Source: Thiodiazotropha sp050291245
GTDB lineage: Bacteria; Pseudomonadota; Gammaproteobacteria; Chromatiales; Chromatiaceae
Reading direction: 5' to 3'
NCBI GenBank assembly: GCA_050291245.1
Contig: JBNKJP010000035.1
Span: 1-64,000 of the forward strand
Length of the DNA: 64,000 nt
Position 1 is the stretch's first letter. Each line of letters begins with the position of its first letter. Below are positions 23,871 through 37,985 of this stretch, one piece after another. The translations under genes were made by a program, and so were the position numbers. A model generated the notes under the pieces. It saw nothing but the letters and a program-made list of their open reading frames with translations, was not told the origin of the DNA and did not search any database.

Positions 23871-24428
23871 CTATCTTGTCACCTTTGTATTGAGGGATTT
23901 CCTAAATTTAAGCAACCCAACAAGACCGGAACAAAAAAGCAGTAGTGTTCCAGGGACAGGAACGACACTGATTTCCACAGATGATGACAGATCTATTTGC
24001 GGACCGAGAAGCGTGAAAAGCCCTTCATTCGGATCATCAAGGTCTGAAACAATGTCAACCGAATGGGCGCCAACCGATAGTGCTTCAAAGTTCAGTCTGA
24101 CTAAGGAAATATCGCCCCCACCAGATAATCCTGGGAATGCCGAGCCAGCCACGTCGGTGTCTGTCAGGAGCAGGGAGTCATCGGAGAATGGAACGTCAAC
24201 ATTTGCTCCGATGAATGTCAGACCGGCCGGGCTGTTCACATCAAAGCCGAAGGCAAGCAGTGCGTCATCAGCACTCAGTCCGGTGTAGATTATATTGACA
24301 CCGAAGGTTTCTCCAACCCTGATTTCCGGGTCGAGAACCTCCGTCACGACAGCGGCGGCTGCATTGGCACAGCCTAAGCAGATTGACAATATCCCAATTA
24401 TGTAGAAAGCAATTGAAAACCTTTTCAT
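23871..24428 (-). CDS. Secreted cohesin-like protein with VPEP-type sorting tail
   Basis: A 185-residue exported protein. A signal peptide (FYIIGILSICLGCANA) is followed by one beta-rich domain (about 30-150) with the pattern of cohesin-type domains (RVGETFGVNIIYTGL, FGFDVNSPAGLTFIGANV, then VRLNFEALSVG). The C-terminus has a PEP-CTERM-like tripartite signal: VPVPGT, a hydrophobic stretch (LLLFCSGLVGLL) and a basic end (KFRKS), with VPVP replacing VPEP. The start is ATG 24428 after GAGGAC. It lies 43 bases after the dockerin-containing gene and is probably co-transcribed with it, so the two proteins may dock. No exosortase gene is visible here. Confidence 0.75.
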   Translation of the reverse strand: MKRFSIAFYIIGILSICLGCANAAAAVVTEVLDPEIRVGETFGVNIIYTGLSADDALLAFGFDVNSPAGLTFIGANVDVPFSDDSLLLTDTDVAGSAFPGLSGGGDISLVRLNFEALSVGAHSVDIVSDLDDPNEGLFTLLGPQIDLSSSVEISVVPVPGTLLLFCSGLVGLLKFRKSLNTKVTR

Positions 24429-24471
24429 AGTGCTGTCCTCGTCTATTCCAACGGCATTATTGAACCAGGCC

Positions 24472-26313
24472 TTATTGGTAGTATTCAACATACCAAATGC
24501 GATAATCGCGATAACTCACGCACCCGTCCCCGTCATAGTCGGCCTCCCGATTAAAGTGCGGATCCGCCGTGCATTTACCCATTGTGTTGCGAAAGGCGTG
24601 GTAATCCCCGATATCGATGACGCTGTCTCCGCTGAGATCTCCCGGAATATGAGTCACTGACTTAGGGGTCCAAGTGGGATACATGGCGTTTAGTGGTGCG
24701 GTATCAGGCGAGAGAATATGAAAACCCGAACCATCGGCGTTGATTGCACCTATTCGCCATTGCGGCGAAGGATATATGTTGTATGTAAAGATAATCTGTT
24801 GATCATTGTTTACCCATTCTGATTGTGAGGCACTATGTTGGAGATCAAAGTTGGTCAGATTGGTGGAAGGAGCTCCAGCCTGATTTGCCATCAGATAGAG
24901 GTCATAGAGTTGAGCACCGCTCGCACGCCTTGTAAAAACGATACGCTCCCCATCCCGACTCACCACGGGATCCATGATGTGGGAAGGGGAGTTATCAAAG
25001 GTCATCTGAGTCCAGGTATTGCTTGAAAGGGTGTACCTGAACATATTCTGGTGCCAAGGATAGTCATAGGCATGTACAATAATTTCATCCATGGATCCAC
25101 GCCAACTCGCCCCTACGATAAATCTATAGACATCGTCAACACCATTCGTCGTCAGGATCGTTTTTTCAGATCCATCGATATTTATCGTACCTATACTACC
25201 TGCACCGAGTGTTGCAGGGTAGACGAGTTTGCTGCCATCAGGCGACCAGTTGATCACATTGTGATCCCCGGCTTTCTCAACTAAGGCGAATTCGGAATTA
25301 GGCACTTTATACAACCCGGTACCGTCACTATTTATGATATAGATGGCCCATTCGCCACTGCGGTTAGAAATAAACGCAAGCTTAGTTCCATCAGGAGAAA
25401 ACGTTGGAGCGAGTTCCCGGGCCGGATGGACGATATAAGGCATCACGCCTGTACCGTCAGCGTTCATTACATATATGTCCGTGTCAACATCATCGCCGGG
25501 CCAGAGATCCGACCCGTAAAATGCGATTACCCCCCCGGGCGAGCCTGGATTTTCCCCGAACCGGTCCGAAAAATCGGTTTTCGCATAGTTCCATATAATG
25601 AGATTGTCAGAGATGAATTTATCATAACCGCCGCCGTCCGGTCCGTAGCCCATAATGATATCGTGCTCGGCGGTCGCGGTCGGATCCCAATGGTCGGTGG
25701 TGCTTCCGACCATGACACCATTCCGATAGACCCTGATGGTATCTGAAGTACCATCGATGCCATCGATGTCCCAGGTCATGGCGACATGAAAAGGCACGCC
25801 GACCTCGGCGACGAACTGTGTCGGTTCATTCGGGGTGTTGACTGATATACCGCCAAGATTGATTGATCCGACAAATCCTTGACCGGTGACGGTGTCGCCC
25901 CAACTCAAGCCGATATGACTCTCTGACGGAACACCATAGTGTCCGTAGGCTGCGCCTACAAAGCAGAATATGCCATATTGGTAGGGTACGGGTTGTGGGA
26001 CTTTTGGGTTTACCCACATTTCGATACTTCCCCTGTATTTAATCTGCTCTACGACGCTCCCGGGGAATCTGAGATACTGACCCACTGCGGTTCGCACATA
26101 GCCATTGTCGTGCTGTGCCGTTTCAAAGGTATACTGGCTACCGACCAGGGTGCCGTTTTCACCGATTTCACTATGCGTGATCTCTGCAACGCTCCCGAGT
26201 TTGTTCCATAAGATGACATCATCAATATCCGCATAGGCATTAGCTGCTGCAAGAAGCAGCAGTAATGTAGCAAACCCGTCAATCATAGAAGTGATGAAAA
26301 CACGCTTATTCAT
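24472..26313 (-). CDS. Secreted LamG / TolB-like propeller / dockerin protein
   Basis: A 613-residue exported protein. After a signal peptide (MIDGFATLLLLLAAANAYA) comes a concanavalin/LamG-type domain (about 60-250; SIEMWVNPKV, FHVAMTWDIDGIDG), then a TolB-like PD40 propeller (about 265-545; repeats such as PTFSPDGTKLAFISN, VVSRDGERIVFTR and INWSPDGSKLVYP). The last 60 residues form a dockerin-like pair of calcium loops (GDLSGDSVIDIGDY and DYDGDGCVSYRDY). The ribosome binding site is excellent: AAGGAGG seven bases before ATG 26313. The adjacent cohesin-like protein is its probable partner; surface binding of a glycan or polymer is a reasonable guess. Confidence 0.82.
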   Translation of the reverse strand: MNKRVFITSMIDGFATLLLLLAAANAYADIDDVILWNKLGSVAEITHSEIGENGTLVGSQYTFETAQHDNGYVRTAVGQYLRFPGSVVEQIKYRGSIEMWVNPKVPQPVPYQYGIFCFVGAAYGHYGVPSESHIGLSWGDTVTGQGFVGSINLGGISVNTPNEPTQFVAEVGVPFHVAMTWDIDGIDGTSDTIRVYRNGVMVGSTTDHWDPTATAEHDIIMGYGPDGGGYDKFISDNLIIWNYAKTDFSDRFGENPGSPGGVIAFYGSDLWPGDDVDTDIYVMNADGTGVMPYIVHPARELAPTFSPDGTKLAFISNRSGEWAIYIINSDGTGLYKVPNSEFALVEKAGDHNVINWSPDGSKLVYPATLGAGSIGTINIDGSEKTILTTNGVDDVYRFIVGASWRGSMDEIIVHAYDYPWHQNMFRYTLSSNTWTQMTFDNSPSHIMDPVVSRDGERIVFTRRASGAQLYDLYLMANQAGAPSTNLTNFDLQHSASQSEWVNNDQQIIFTYNIYPSPQWRIGAINADGSGFHILSPDTAPLNAMYPTWTPKSVTHIPGDLSGDSVIDIGDYHAFRNTMGKCTADPHFNREADYDGDGCVSYRDYRIWYVEYYQ

Positions 26314-26763
26314 ACTACCTCCTTGTATTGCACTTGATGGTTGATGATCGATATTTAAGAGTTGCTAGTTTTGTATGCTCGCCCCCACACTTCTGAACAC
26401 CTGTTGAAGCAGCGTTACCCGACCTATTTCTTTGGATTCTATGATCATTTCGATCATATGTATTTACAGGTGAACCGAGTCACGGCTTAGAAATAATCAT
26501 CCCCGTTTGAGTAATCGCATATGGATGCACTCGATAACTTGGGAGTTATTTTCTAAAAACAGGAATTGAAGTTTCAATTTGGTACCACATGTCTATTTGT
26601 TCTTGGATAGAGACATGGTTTTTTCCAGTTTAGCTTTACAACAAATACTGTCAAGAAAATTGCGGGAATTGAGTGTTGTTTCAGTTGCGATTGGAATTCA
26701 TACAGTAGAAATCTTGACTGTTATCGAATAGCTCAGACAGTACAGAATCTGTAACAGGGAACT
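26314..26763. other. AT-rich intergenic region
   Basis: About 450 bases with no credible gene on either strand. It contains the promoter of the dockerin operon and a short inverted repeat at 26440-26458. Nothing else was identified. Confidence 0.45.
26440..26458. promoter_or_regulatory. Short inverted repeat, possible operator
   Basis: TATGATC, five bases and GATCATA form a perfect 7-bp dyad about 125 bases upstream of the dockerin gene start. The spacing fits a dimeric repressor or activator. No regulator can be named. Confidence 0.3.
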
Positions 26764-27054
26764 CTAATCACCCATATACAAATTCACATCCAGCTTGGGT
26801 GGCATCTGCAGATGAAAGCCCTGGCGCTCCAGGTTTTGCATGACCAGGACCACGTCCTCCCGGGCCAGTTTCCGCTCCGGATTCAAGGTGAGGTTCATGA
26901 CCCGCTGGGGTGAGCCGAACCGCTTGAGCAGGGCCTTTGGAACCGCGCTGAAATCGTCTTCACTACAGACATAGAGATACATCTCGTCCTTGCGTGGACT
27001 GCGATAGATCCAACACTCCAGGGTAGGCATCACACCGTTATCTTCCGCGTCCAC
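26764..27054 (-). CDS. YcgL domain protein
   Basis: A 96-residue protein of the YcgL family of small proteins found in gammaproteobacteria; the biochemical function is not established. The characteristic order ECWIYRSPRKDEMYLYV, DDFSAVPKALLKRFG, NLTLNPERKLARED and QGFHLQMPPK is complete. The start is GTG 27054, with CAGGG five bases upstream; an internal ATG eight codons on is the alternative. It follows glgP by 24 bases and is probably its operon partner. Confidence 0.88.
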   Translation of the reverse strand: MDAEDNGVMPTLECWIYRSPRKDEMYLYVCSEDDFSAVPKALLKRFGSPQRVMNLTLNPERKLAREDVVLVMQNLERQGFHLQMPPKLDVNLYMGD

Positions 27055-27078
27055 TACTGCCCTGCTCCTCGCACCCTT

Positions 27079-29589
27079 TCAGGCCTGGTTGGGAGCAACC
27101 GCCTGAACCCTGTCCAGATGCCAGATATCCCGATTGTATTCGGCAATGGTCCGGTCGGTGGAGAAACGTCCGCTCTTAGCACTATTGATAATACTCATAC
27201 GGGTCCAGAGTTTACGGTCCTGGTAGGCGGAGGCCGCCCGCTCCTGGGCTTCCAGATAGGCGGGGAAATCCGCCGCGGTCATCCAGGGATCGTAGGGACT
27301 GCGAATCGACTCGATAATCGGGTCAAAGATACCCGGCTCGAACTGGTTGAAGTAGCCGCTTTCGAGCAGTTGCATCACCCGGTTCAAGGAGTCGTGTTGT
27401 TCAATGATACCGTTGGGCACATAGTGACTGCGCATGTGCTCGACCTCTTCACTGGTCATACCGAACAGGAAGAAGTTGTTTTCACCCACCTCTTCCAGGA
27501 TTTCGATGTTCGCCCCGTCCAGGGTTCCGATGGTCACGGCGCCGTTCATCATGAATTTCATGTTTCCGGTACCCGAGGCCTCTTTACCCGCGGTGGAGAT
27601 CTGCTCGGAGAGATCGGTACCGGGGGCGATCACCTCCATGGCGGAGACCCGGTAGTTGGGCAGGAACGCCACCTTCAGGCGGTTACCGATATCCTCATCG
27701 TAGTTCACGATGTTGGCCACGTTGTTCACCAGTTTAATGATCAACTTGGCCATCTGGTACCCGGGCGCGGCCTTGCCGCCGATTAGAACGCAACGTGGTG
27801 TCCAGTGTTCCGCCTCCCGGTACTTGAGTCGGCAGTAGAGATGAATCACATGCAGGACATTAAGTAGCTGGCGCTTGTACTCGTGAATCCGCTTCACCTG
27901 TACATCGAACAGGGCATCCGGATCGAAATCCACCCCGCAGTCCTGCTTCACCAGTTTCGCGAGCCGCACCTTGTTCTGGTGTTTGACAGCGTGCCATTTG
28001 TCCTGAAATAAGGGATCATCGGCCAGACTTTCCATTTTCTCCAGGTCGGGCAGGTGTGAAATCCAACCGTTACCTACGGTCTCGTCGACAAGTTGTCGCA
28101 ACCCGGGATTGGAGGCGGCCAGCCAGCGCCTGGGAGTGACACCATTGGTTTTGTTGTTGAAGCGAGCGGGCCAGAATTCGTAGAAGTCATGGAACAGCCC
28201 CTGTTTCAACAGCTCGGTGTGGAGCGCCGCAACACCGTTGACCGAAAAGCTGCCAACAATTGCCAGATAGGCCATGCGCACCATCGGTTCATGGCCCTCT
28301 TCGATGATCGACATGCGCCGTAGACGATCGGTGTCACCGGGCCAGTGCAGGGCCACTTCACTCAGAAAACGGGCATTGATCTCATAGATGATTTCCAGCA
28401 ACCTGGGCAGCAGACATTGAAACAGCTTGACCGGCCAGCGCTCCAGAGCCTCCGGAAGCAGCGTATGATTGGTGTAGGCCATGGTCTGGCGGGTGATCGC
28501 CCAAGCCCTGTCCCAAGACAGGCCATGCTCATCGGTCAACTGGCGCATCAACTCAGCCACGGAAATACTTGGGTGGGTGTCGTTGAGCTGAAAGCAGTTT
28601 TTCTTCGCAAAATCATCGAACCGGTTATGGCTCTCGCGCCACTCGCGAATCACATCCTTGATGCTCGCGGAGGCGAGGAAATACTGTTGGCGTAGCCGCA
28701 GTTCCTTGCCGTTTTCACTTGCATCATTGGGATAGAGCACCATAGTGATGTGCTCCGCGTTGTTCTTTGCCTCCACCGCCTCGGTGTAACTGCCTGCATT
28801 GAATTCATTCAGATTGAACTCGTCCGTTGCCGCGGCCTTCCACAATCGCAGGGTATTCACCGTGTTGTTGCGGTAACCCGGCACCGGCAGATCGTAGGGC
28901 ACGGCGAGGACGTCCTGGGTATCGACCCATTGAACCTGGCCGTCACGGTGTTCGGTGCGGCCGCCAAACTTGATCAGCTGAGTGTATTCCGGACGTTCCA
29001 GCTCCCAGGGATTACCGTTGCGCAGCCAATGATCCGGGTCTTCGACCTGGTGTCCCTTGGCGATATGCTGACGGAACATGCCATATTCATAACGCAGACC
29101 ATAGCCTCTGACCGGTAGCTGCAGGGTCGCGCAACTATCCAGGAAGCAGGCCGCCAGGCGACCCAGGCCCCCGTTGCCCAGTCCCGCATCCGGCTCGGAT
29201 TCCTGAATGCTGTCGAGGCTGATACCCAGCTCCATGAATGCCTTGTCCACTTCGGAACCCACATCCAGGTTGAGAATAGCGTTGCTCAGGGCGCGCCCCA
29301 TGAGAAATTCCAGGGAGAGGTAGAAGGTGCGCTTGCAGTCGGTGGTTTCATAGGTGGAACGGGTGTTCTTCCAACGCTCGATCAGCCGATCACGAACCGC
29401 CAGGGCCAGCGCCTTGTAAGGATAGTGACTGGTGACACAGTGGTCATCCCGGCCCAGGGTATGGGCAAAATAGCGGCGAAAATCGAAAGAGATGGCTTCC
29501 GCATCCATGCCCAGAGGTGGCAAGGGCCCCAAGGGCTGACAGACGGATTGCGACGATGTATTGCTGGACGCCTTGTTCTTACTGGTCAT
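27079..29589 (-). CDS. glgP: Glycogen/maltodextrin phosphorylase
   Basis: An 836-residue cytoplasmic enzyme that releases glucose 1-phosphate from alpha-1,4-glucans using pyridoxal phosphate. The full family pattern is present, including NGGLGRLAACFLDS, GYGLRYEYGMF and, in the C-terminal domain, EASGTGNMKFMMNGA with the PLP-binding lysine, followed by LDGANIE. Length is as expected. A GGGG lies about ten bases before ATG 29589. It supplies hexose phosphate from storage glycogen for the glycolytic enzymes, one of which (PFK) is also in this window. It is followed by the ycgL-like gene. Confidence 0.96.
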   Translation of the reverse strand: MTSKNKASSNTSSQSVCQPLGPLPPLGMDAEAISFDFRRYFAHTLGRDDHCVTSHYPYKALALAVRDRLIERWKNTRSTYETTDCKRTFYLSLEFLMGRALSNAILNLDVGSEVDKAFMELGISLDSIQESEPDAGLGNGGLGRLAACFLDSCATLQLPVRGYGLRYEYGMFRQHIAKGHQVEDPDHWLRNGNPWELERPEYTQLIKFGGRTEHRDGQVQWVDTQDVLAVPYDLPVPGYRNNTVNTLRLWKAAATDEFNLNEFNAGSYTEAVEAKNNAEHITMVLYPNDASENGKELRLRQQYFLASASIKDVIREWRESHNRFDDFAKKNCFQLNDTHPSISVAELMRQLTDEHGLSWDRAWAITRQTMAYTNHTLLPEALERWPVKLFQCLLPRLLEIIYEINARFLSEVALHWPGDTDRLRRMSIIEEGHEPMVRMAYLAIVGSFSVNGVAALHTELLKQGLFHDFYEFWPARFNNKTNGVTPRRWLAASNPGLRQLVDETVGNGWISHLPDLEKMESLADDPLFQDKWHAVKHQNKVRLAKLVKQDCGVDFDPDALFDVQVKRIHEYKRQLLNVLHVIHLYCRLKYREAEHWTPRCVLIGGKAAPGYQMAKLIIKLVNNVANIVNYDEDIGNRLKVAFLPNYRVSAMEVIAPGTDLSEQISTAGKEASGTGNMKFMMNGAVTIGTLDGANIEILEEVGENNFFLFGMTSEEVEHMRSHYVPNGIIEQHDSLNRVMQLLESGYFNQFEPGIFDPIIESIRSPYDPWMTAADFPAYLEAQERAASAYQDRKLWTRMSIINSAKSGRFSTDRTIAEYNRDIWHLDRVQAVAPNQA

Positions 29590-29906
29590 AAACTACTGCC
29601 CCATAGCTACCGGTAATAGTGTGGTTCACGGCACTATTGACTGCGCCAATGAAAGACTCGTTTTGAATTTTATTTACAGGCTACTGCAAAAATGTTGAGA
29701 CGCAAAGAGACCCGTGATCATCGGAAGCGTCTATTGACCCTGAAAAATACCCGGTTGTCGAGGGGAAATTCGGTCCTGTGGCGGGAATCACTTTCTAACT
29801 ATCTGATTTCCGGAGATTCAGGGAGCAGTACGATGAAGAGCAGGTTTTCACAATGACCCACTAAGCGGAGCGGGACCCGGTACCCTTGCAGGTACCGGGT
29901 GGGGGA
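29590..29906. other. Intergenic region between glgP and gltD
   Basis: About 317 bases without a credible gene. It carries the promoter of glgP on the minus strand and, at its right end, the hairpin at 29876-29899 that follows gltD. A small open frame near 29830 lacks any recognisable content. Confidence 0.45.
29876..29899 (-). terminator. Hairpin after gltD
   Basis: CCCGGTACC, six bases and GGTACCGGG form a perfect 9-bp stem seven bases past the gltD stop. There is no T-run, so it is either a weak or factor-assisted terminator or an mRNA-stabilising stem. Confidence 0.5.
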
Positions 29907-31358
29907 TCAGCAGAGCGGAAGATCCGTGGTACCCATCAGGTACTCGTCCACCGCACGGGCGCATTGGCGGCCTTCGCGAATCGCCCAGACCACCAGTGAC
30001 TGGCCACGACGCATATCACCCGCCGAATAAACCCCGTCGATGGAGGTCTTGTAGGCCGAGGCACCCTCGGTGGCCGCCTTGACATTACCCCGGCCATCCA
30101 GCTCAACACCCAGCTCTTCAAGCAGGCCTTCGTGTACCGGATGGACGAATCCCATGGCGAGGGTTACCAGATCGGCTTTGAGTTCGAACTCCGATCCCGC
30201 GACCTCTTCCATCTTCCAGTTACCGGTGGAATCCTTCTCCCATGAGACCTGGACACATTTCACACCGGCCAGATTGCCGTTTCCGTCATCGATGAAGGAC
30301 TTGGTCGCCACCTGCCACATCCGCTCGCATCCCTCCTCCTGGGAACTGGAGGTGCGCATCTTGTTGGGCCAGTCCGGCCAGGTGGTGCCTTTCTCCTCTT
30401 TCTCCGGGGGCTTTGGCAGGATCTCAAGCTGAGTCACCGAGGTCGCGCCATGCCGGTTGGAGGTGCCGATGCAGTCAGAACCGGTATCCCCACCGCCGAT
30501 CACCACCACATGCTTGCCCGCCGCGGAGATGAAATCATCCACCTTGTCGCCCTGCACCCGGTGGCTGTTGCGGCGCAGGAAGTCCATGGCGAAATGCACG
30601 CCGTTGAGCGCCCGGCCGGGGATCGGCAGATCCCGGGGCTTTTCGGATCCGCCGGTCAGAACGATGGCATCGAATTCATCCAGCAGCTGCTTGCCCGGGA
30701 TATCGACCCCCACGTGGATACTGGTCTTGAATTCCACGCCCTCGGTGCGCATCTGCGCCATGCGCCGGTCGATGACCTTTTTGTCGAGCTTGAAATCGGG
30801 AATCCCGTAACGCAGCAGGCCGCCGATCCGGTTCTGTTTCTCGAACAGCACCACGTTGTGGCCGGCCCGGGCGAGCTGCTGGGAAGCGGCCATGCCGGCA
30901 GGCCCCGAGCCCACCACGGCAACCCGCTTGCCACTCTTGTGCTTGGCGATCTGAGGTTTCACCCAACCCGCCTGCCAGGCCTTCTCGATGATGCTGTACT
31001 CGATGGTCTTGATGGTCACCGGGGTGTCGTTAAGATTCAGAGTACAGGACGCTTCACAGGGGGCCGGACAGATTCGCCCGGTAAATTCCGGGAAGTTGTT
31101 GGTGCTGTGAAGCACCTCGATGGCCGCCTCCCAGTCACTCCGGTAGACCAGGTCGTTCCAATCGGGAATGATGTTGTTGACCGGGCAGCCCTGATGACAG
31201 AACGGAATCCCGCAATCCATGCAGCGCGCACCCTGCTGACTGACATTATCGTCACTCAGGGGGATCACGAACTCCTGGTAGTGGGAGATGCGGTCGGCGA
31301 CCGGGGCATAGGTCCGGTCCCGACGATCGATCTCTTTGAATCCTGTTGGTTTACCCAT
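29907..31358 (-). CDS. gltD: Glutamate synthase small subunit
   Basis: A 483-residue flavoprotein that takes electrons from NADPH and passes them through iron-sulfur clusters to the large subunit for glutamate synthesis. The N-terminal cysteine cluster region (CMDCGIPFCHQGCPVNN, and GRICPAPCEASC) binds two 4Fe-4S clusters; dinucleotide motifs follow (VAVVGSGPAGMAASQ for FAD, VVVIGGGDTGSDC for NADPH). ATG 31358 was chosen because it lies two bases after the gltB stop; the ORF can extend three residues upstream from a TTG. It forms an operon with gltB. Confidence 0.96.
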   Translation of the reverse strand: MGKPTGFKEIDRRDRTYAPVADRISHYQEFVIPLSDDNVSQQGARCMDCGIPFCHQGCPVNNIIPDWNDLVYRSDWEAAIEVLHSTNNFPEFTGRICPAPCEASCTLNLNDTPVTIKTIEYSIIEKAWQAGWVKPQIAKHKSGKRVAVVGSGPAGMAASQQLARAGHNVVLFEKQNRIGGLLRYGIPDFKLDKKVIDRRMAQMRTEGVEFKTSIHVGVDIPGKQLLDEFDAIVLTGGSEKPRDLPIPGRALNGVHFAMDFLRRNSHRVQGDKVDDFISAAGKHVVVIGGGDTGSDCIGTSNRHGATSVTQLEILPKPPEKEEKGTTWPDWPNKMRTSSSQEEGCERMWQVATKSFIDDGNGNLAGVKCVQVSWEKDSTGNWKMEEVAGSEFELKADLVTLAMGFVHPVHEGLLEELGVELDGRGNVKAATEGASAYKTSIDGVYSAGDMRRGQSLVVWAIREGRQCARAVDEYLMGTTDLPLC

Positions 31359-31360
31359 TA

Positions 31361-36001
<4,641 letters not shown>

Positions 36002-36224
36002 TTCACAAACCTCATTTTGCCCGCCCCAGCCGGATACCTACCCTGCCGAAGGTCATGACAATAACCTGAAATCATGGAATGTTCGGCGGCGCATACGGCC
36101 GCTCGAATCGCAGAACATGGTAGGATACTTGAGAATTCACTCTCAAGCCAGCGACGCAGACAACCCTTTTGTTTCTAGTGAATTCGCCAACAGCAGGCCG
36201 CGCCCAAACCCGCCCCTGTACTCA

Positions 36225-37961
36225 TCACCGTATTGACCCGAAACTGCGGGCCCAGACACCACTCTTTTGAATCGCGGTCGGCAGTTGTGTTTGCGCCCGC
36301 AGCGCAAGATCACGGCTCTCGAAACTGCCCCACAACAGGGAGTACCAAGCCACCCCTTTGCGCAGAGTCTGGTGAGTGTAAACTTTCCCCTTAAGCCTGT
36401 ATCTACTTATAAAACGTTGTAAAGACTCAATATTTTCGACAGCAACCAATTGCAGGGTGTAGTTTTCGGAGGGTTGGGCAGCAATCCACGCCTGCGCATC
36501 ATCCAGCGGCGCATCGATTCCGGGTGACACAGCTTCAGGCTCCGGTTTTGCGGCCGGGGCAGGGGAGTTCTCCGTCTGAACCCGCGGAACGGGGGAAGAC
36601 TCAGTGGCCACGCTGTTGGGAGGAGCGGTCTTCTCAAGCGGGTTTTCCTGGGCTTCAACAGGGCTCGGCTCTTCAGGAACCTCCAGCGCTTCCTGAGCGA
36701 CCGGGTTATTTTCCACGACAGGCTCGGGGTCGGGTTTCAATACCGGCGTCAGCCCCGGCGACTCGGTCTGCCTGGTCAATGCCGAACCCCGTTCGGCATC
36801 CGCAGACGACGAAACCTGCTCCCGGGGTGGGGCTGGGGTGTCCGATATGGCTTCCTGAGTAACCGGTTTGGATTCCTGGTCTGCTTGGGGGGTCTGATCC
36901 GTACCGATGGGGAAAGCGGGGTTCTGTACAGCCGTCTCGTCCAATACCGACTCAGACTGTGCCTCTGGAGAGGCTGCGGGGGACACCTGGGTGCGAGGAA
37001 CCCGTTCGACTGCGGGCTCACCCAGTGGCTTCTCAACCGGCAGACTCGCGATTCGGGTATCCTGCTCCGCGGGAAGCGGCAAGCGGATCGGCTCACCCGG
37101 CAGGGTTTCGGAATCCACAGAGGATGCGCTCTTCTGCTCGGCGAGACTGTCCGGATCGAACATCCGGTTGATGGGTCCCTGAAACAGTAACAACAGGACA
37201 ATCACAGTCAGCAGGGGCACACCGTACATGACCAGCTGATGGCGATAGGTGGTGAAAAGCGAGGCCTGGATTTCGCCCTTGTGCCCGACATCATTGAGGA
37301 TTTCCGTGGCCAGCAGCCCCGGCACCCCACCGGTCTCCTTGTAGACCCGGGCCAATTTCCCATCATCCAGGGCAAAATGTTCCGACAAGCCCTCACCTTT
37401 GAGCATGAAGTGCATGAAATCGACCGCCTGGCGGAGGGTCAGTACCGGCATATCGATCGCCTGGATCACCTGAGGCGACATCACCTGCAACTGGGGCGTT
37501 GCCAAAAGGTGATCGATCTGCTCGTTGGCGAACAACACGATACTAACCAGCCGAACACCATCCAACTGACGCTCGAAGAGCCTCAACAGGGTCATCAGAC
37601 TGGTGGGAGGAAGCATCTGCGCATCATCCACCAGCACCACGGGGATTCGGCCGCGCTTGCGCATAACCTCGAAGCGCGCCACCAGGCGCTGCAACAGTTC
37701 ACCGGCGATATCGGGCAACCCGTTGCAACGGGCAATAAAGGCCAGCAAGCGATCCGGTTGGAGTGTCGGGTCTGCCGAGAAGTGGCAAACCACCCAGTCA
37801 TCAGGGGCACTCTGCTGCAATTTTGATGCAAGCAGGGTCTTTCCGCTCCCCGAAGCCCCCCGGACCAGAGGCACCAACTCACTGTTTTCGATCAGATGGC
37901 GTATCAGGTCCAGGTGGGCACTGATCTCGGGTGTGGAAAAGAACTCGTTGGGTTCAGTCAC
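36225..37961 (-). CDS. damX: DamX-like AAA ATPase with SPOR domain
   Basis: A 578-residue inner-membrane protein. The N-terminal ExeA-type AAA domain (Walker A GASGSGKT, Walker B VVLVDDAQ) lies in the cytoplasm; one transmembrane helix (VMYGVPLLTVIVLLLLF, about 240-260) follows; then a long Pro/Glu/Ser-rich periplasmic linker (about 270-490) and a C-terminal SPOR domain (YTLQLVAVENIESLQRFI, then WYSLLWGSFESRDLALRA) that binds denuded septal peptidoglycan. The start is GTG 37961 with GGGGAC upstream. It lies between aroB and gltB, the usual gammaproteobacterial order, and probably acts at division. The AAA domain is longer than in the shortened E. coli protein. Confidence 0.9.
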   Translation of the reverse strand: MTEPNEFFSTPEISAHLDLIRHLIENSELVPLVRGASGSGKTLLASKLQQSAPDDWVVCHFSADPTLQPDRLLAFIARCNGLPDIAGELLQRLVARFEVMRKRGRIPVVLVDDAQMLPPTSLMTLLRLFERQLDGVRLVSIVLFANEQIDHLLATPQLQVMSPQVIQAIDMPVLTLRQAVDFMHFMLKGEGLSEHFALDDGKLARVYKETGGVPGLLATEILNDVGHKGEIQASLFTTYRHQLVMYGVPLLTVIVLLLLFQGPINRMFDPDSLAEQKSASSVDSETLPGEPIRLPLPAEQDTRIASLPVEKPLGEPAVERVPRTQVSPAASPEAQSESVLDETAVQNPAFPIGTDQTPQADQESKPVTQEAISDTPAPPREQVSSSADAERGSALTRQTESPGLTPVLKPDPEPVVENNPVAQEALEVPEEPSPVEAQENPLEKTAPPNSVATESSPVPRVQTENSPAPAAKPEPEAVSPGIDAPLDDAQAWIAAQPSENYTLQLVAVENIESLQRFISRYRLKGKVYTHQTLRKGVAWYSLLWGSFESRDLALRAQTQLPTAIQKSGVWARSFGSIR

Positions 37962-37985
37962 TATCGTCCCCGCATAAACTTACTG

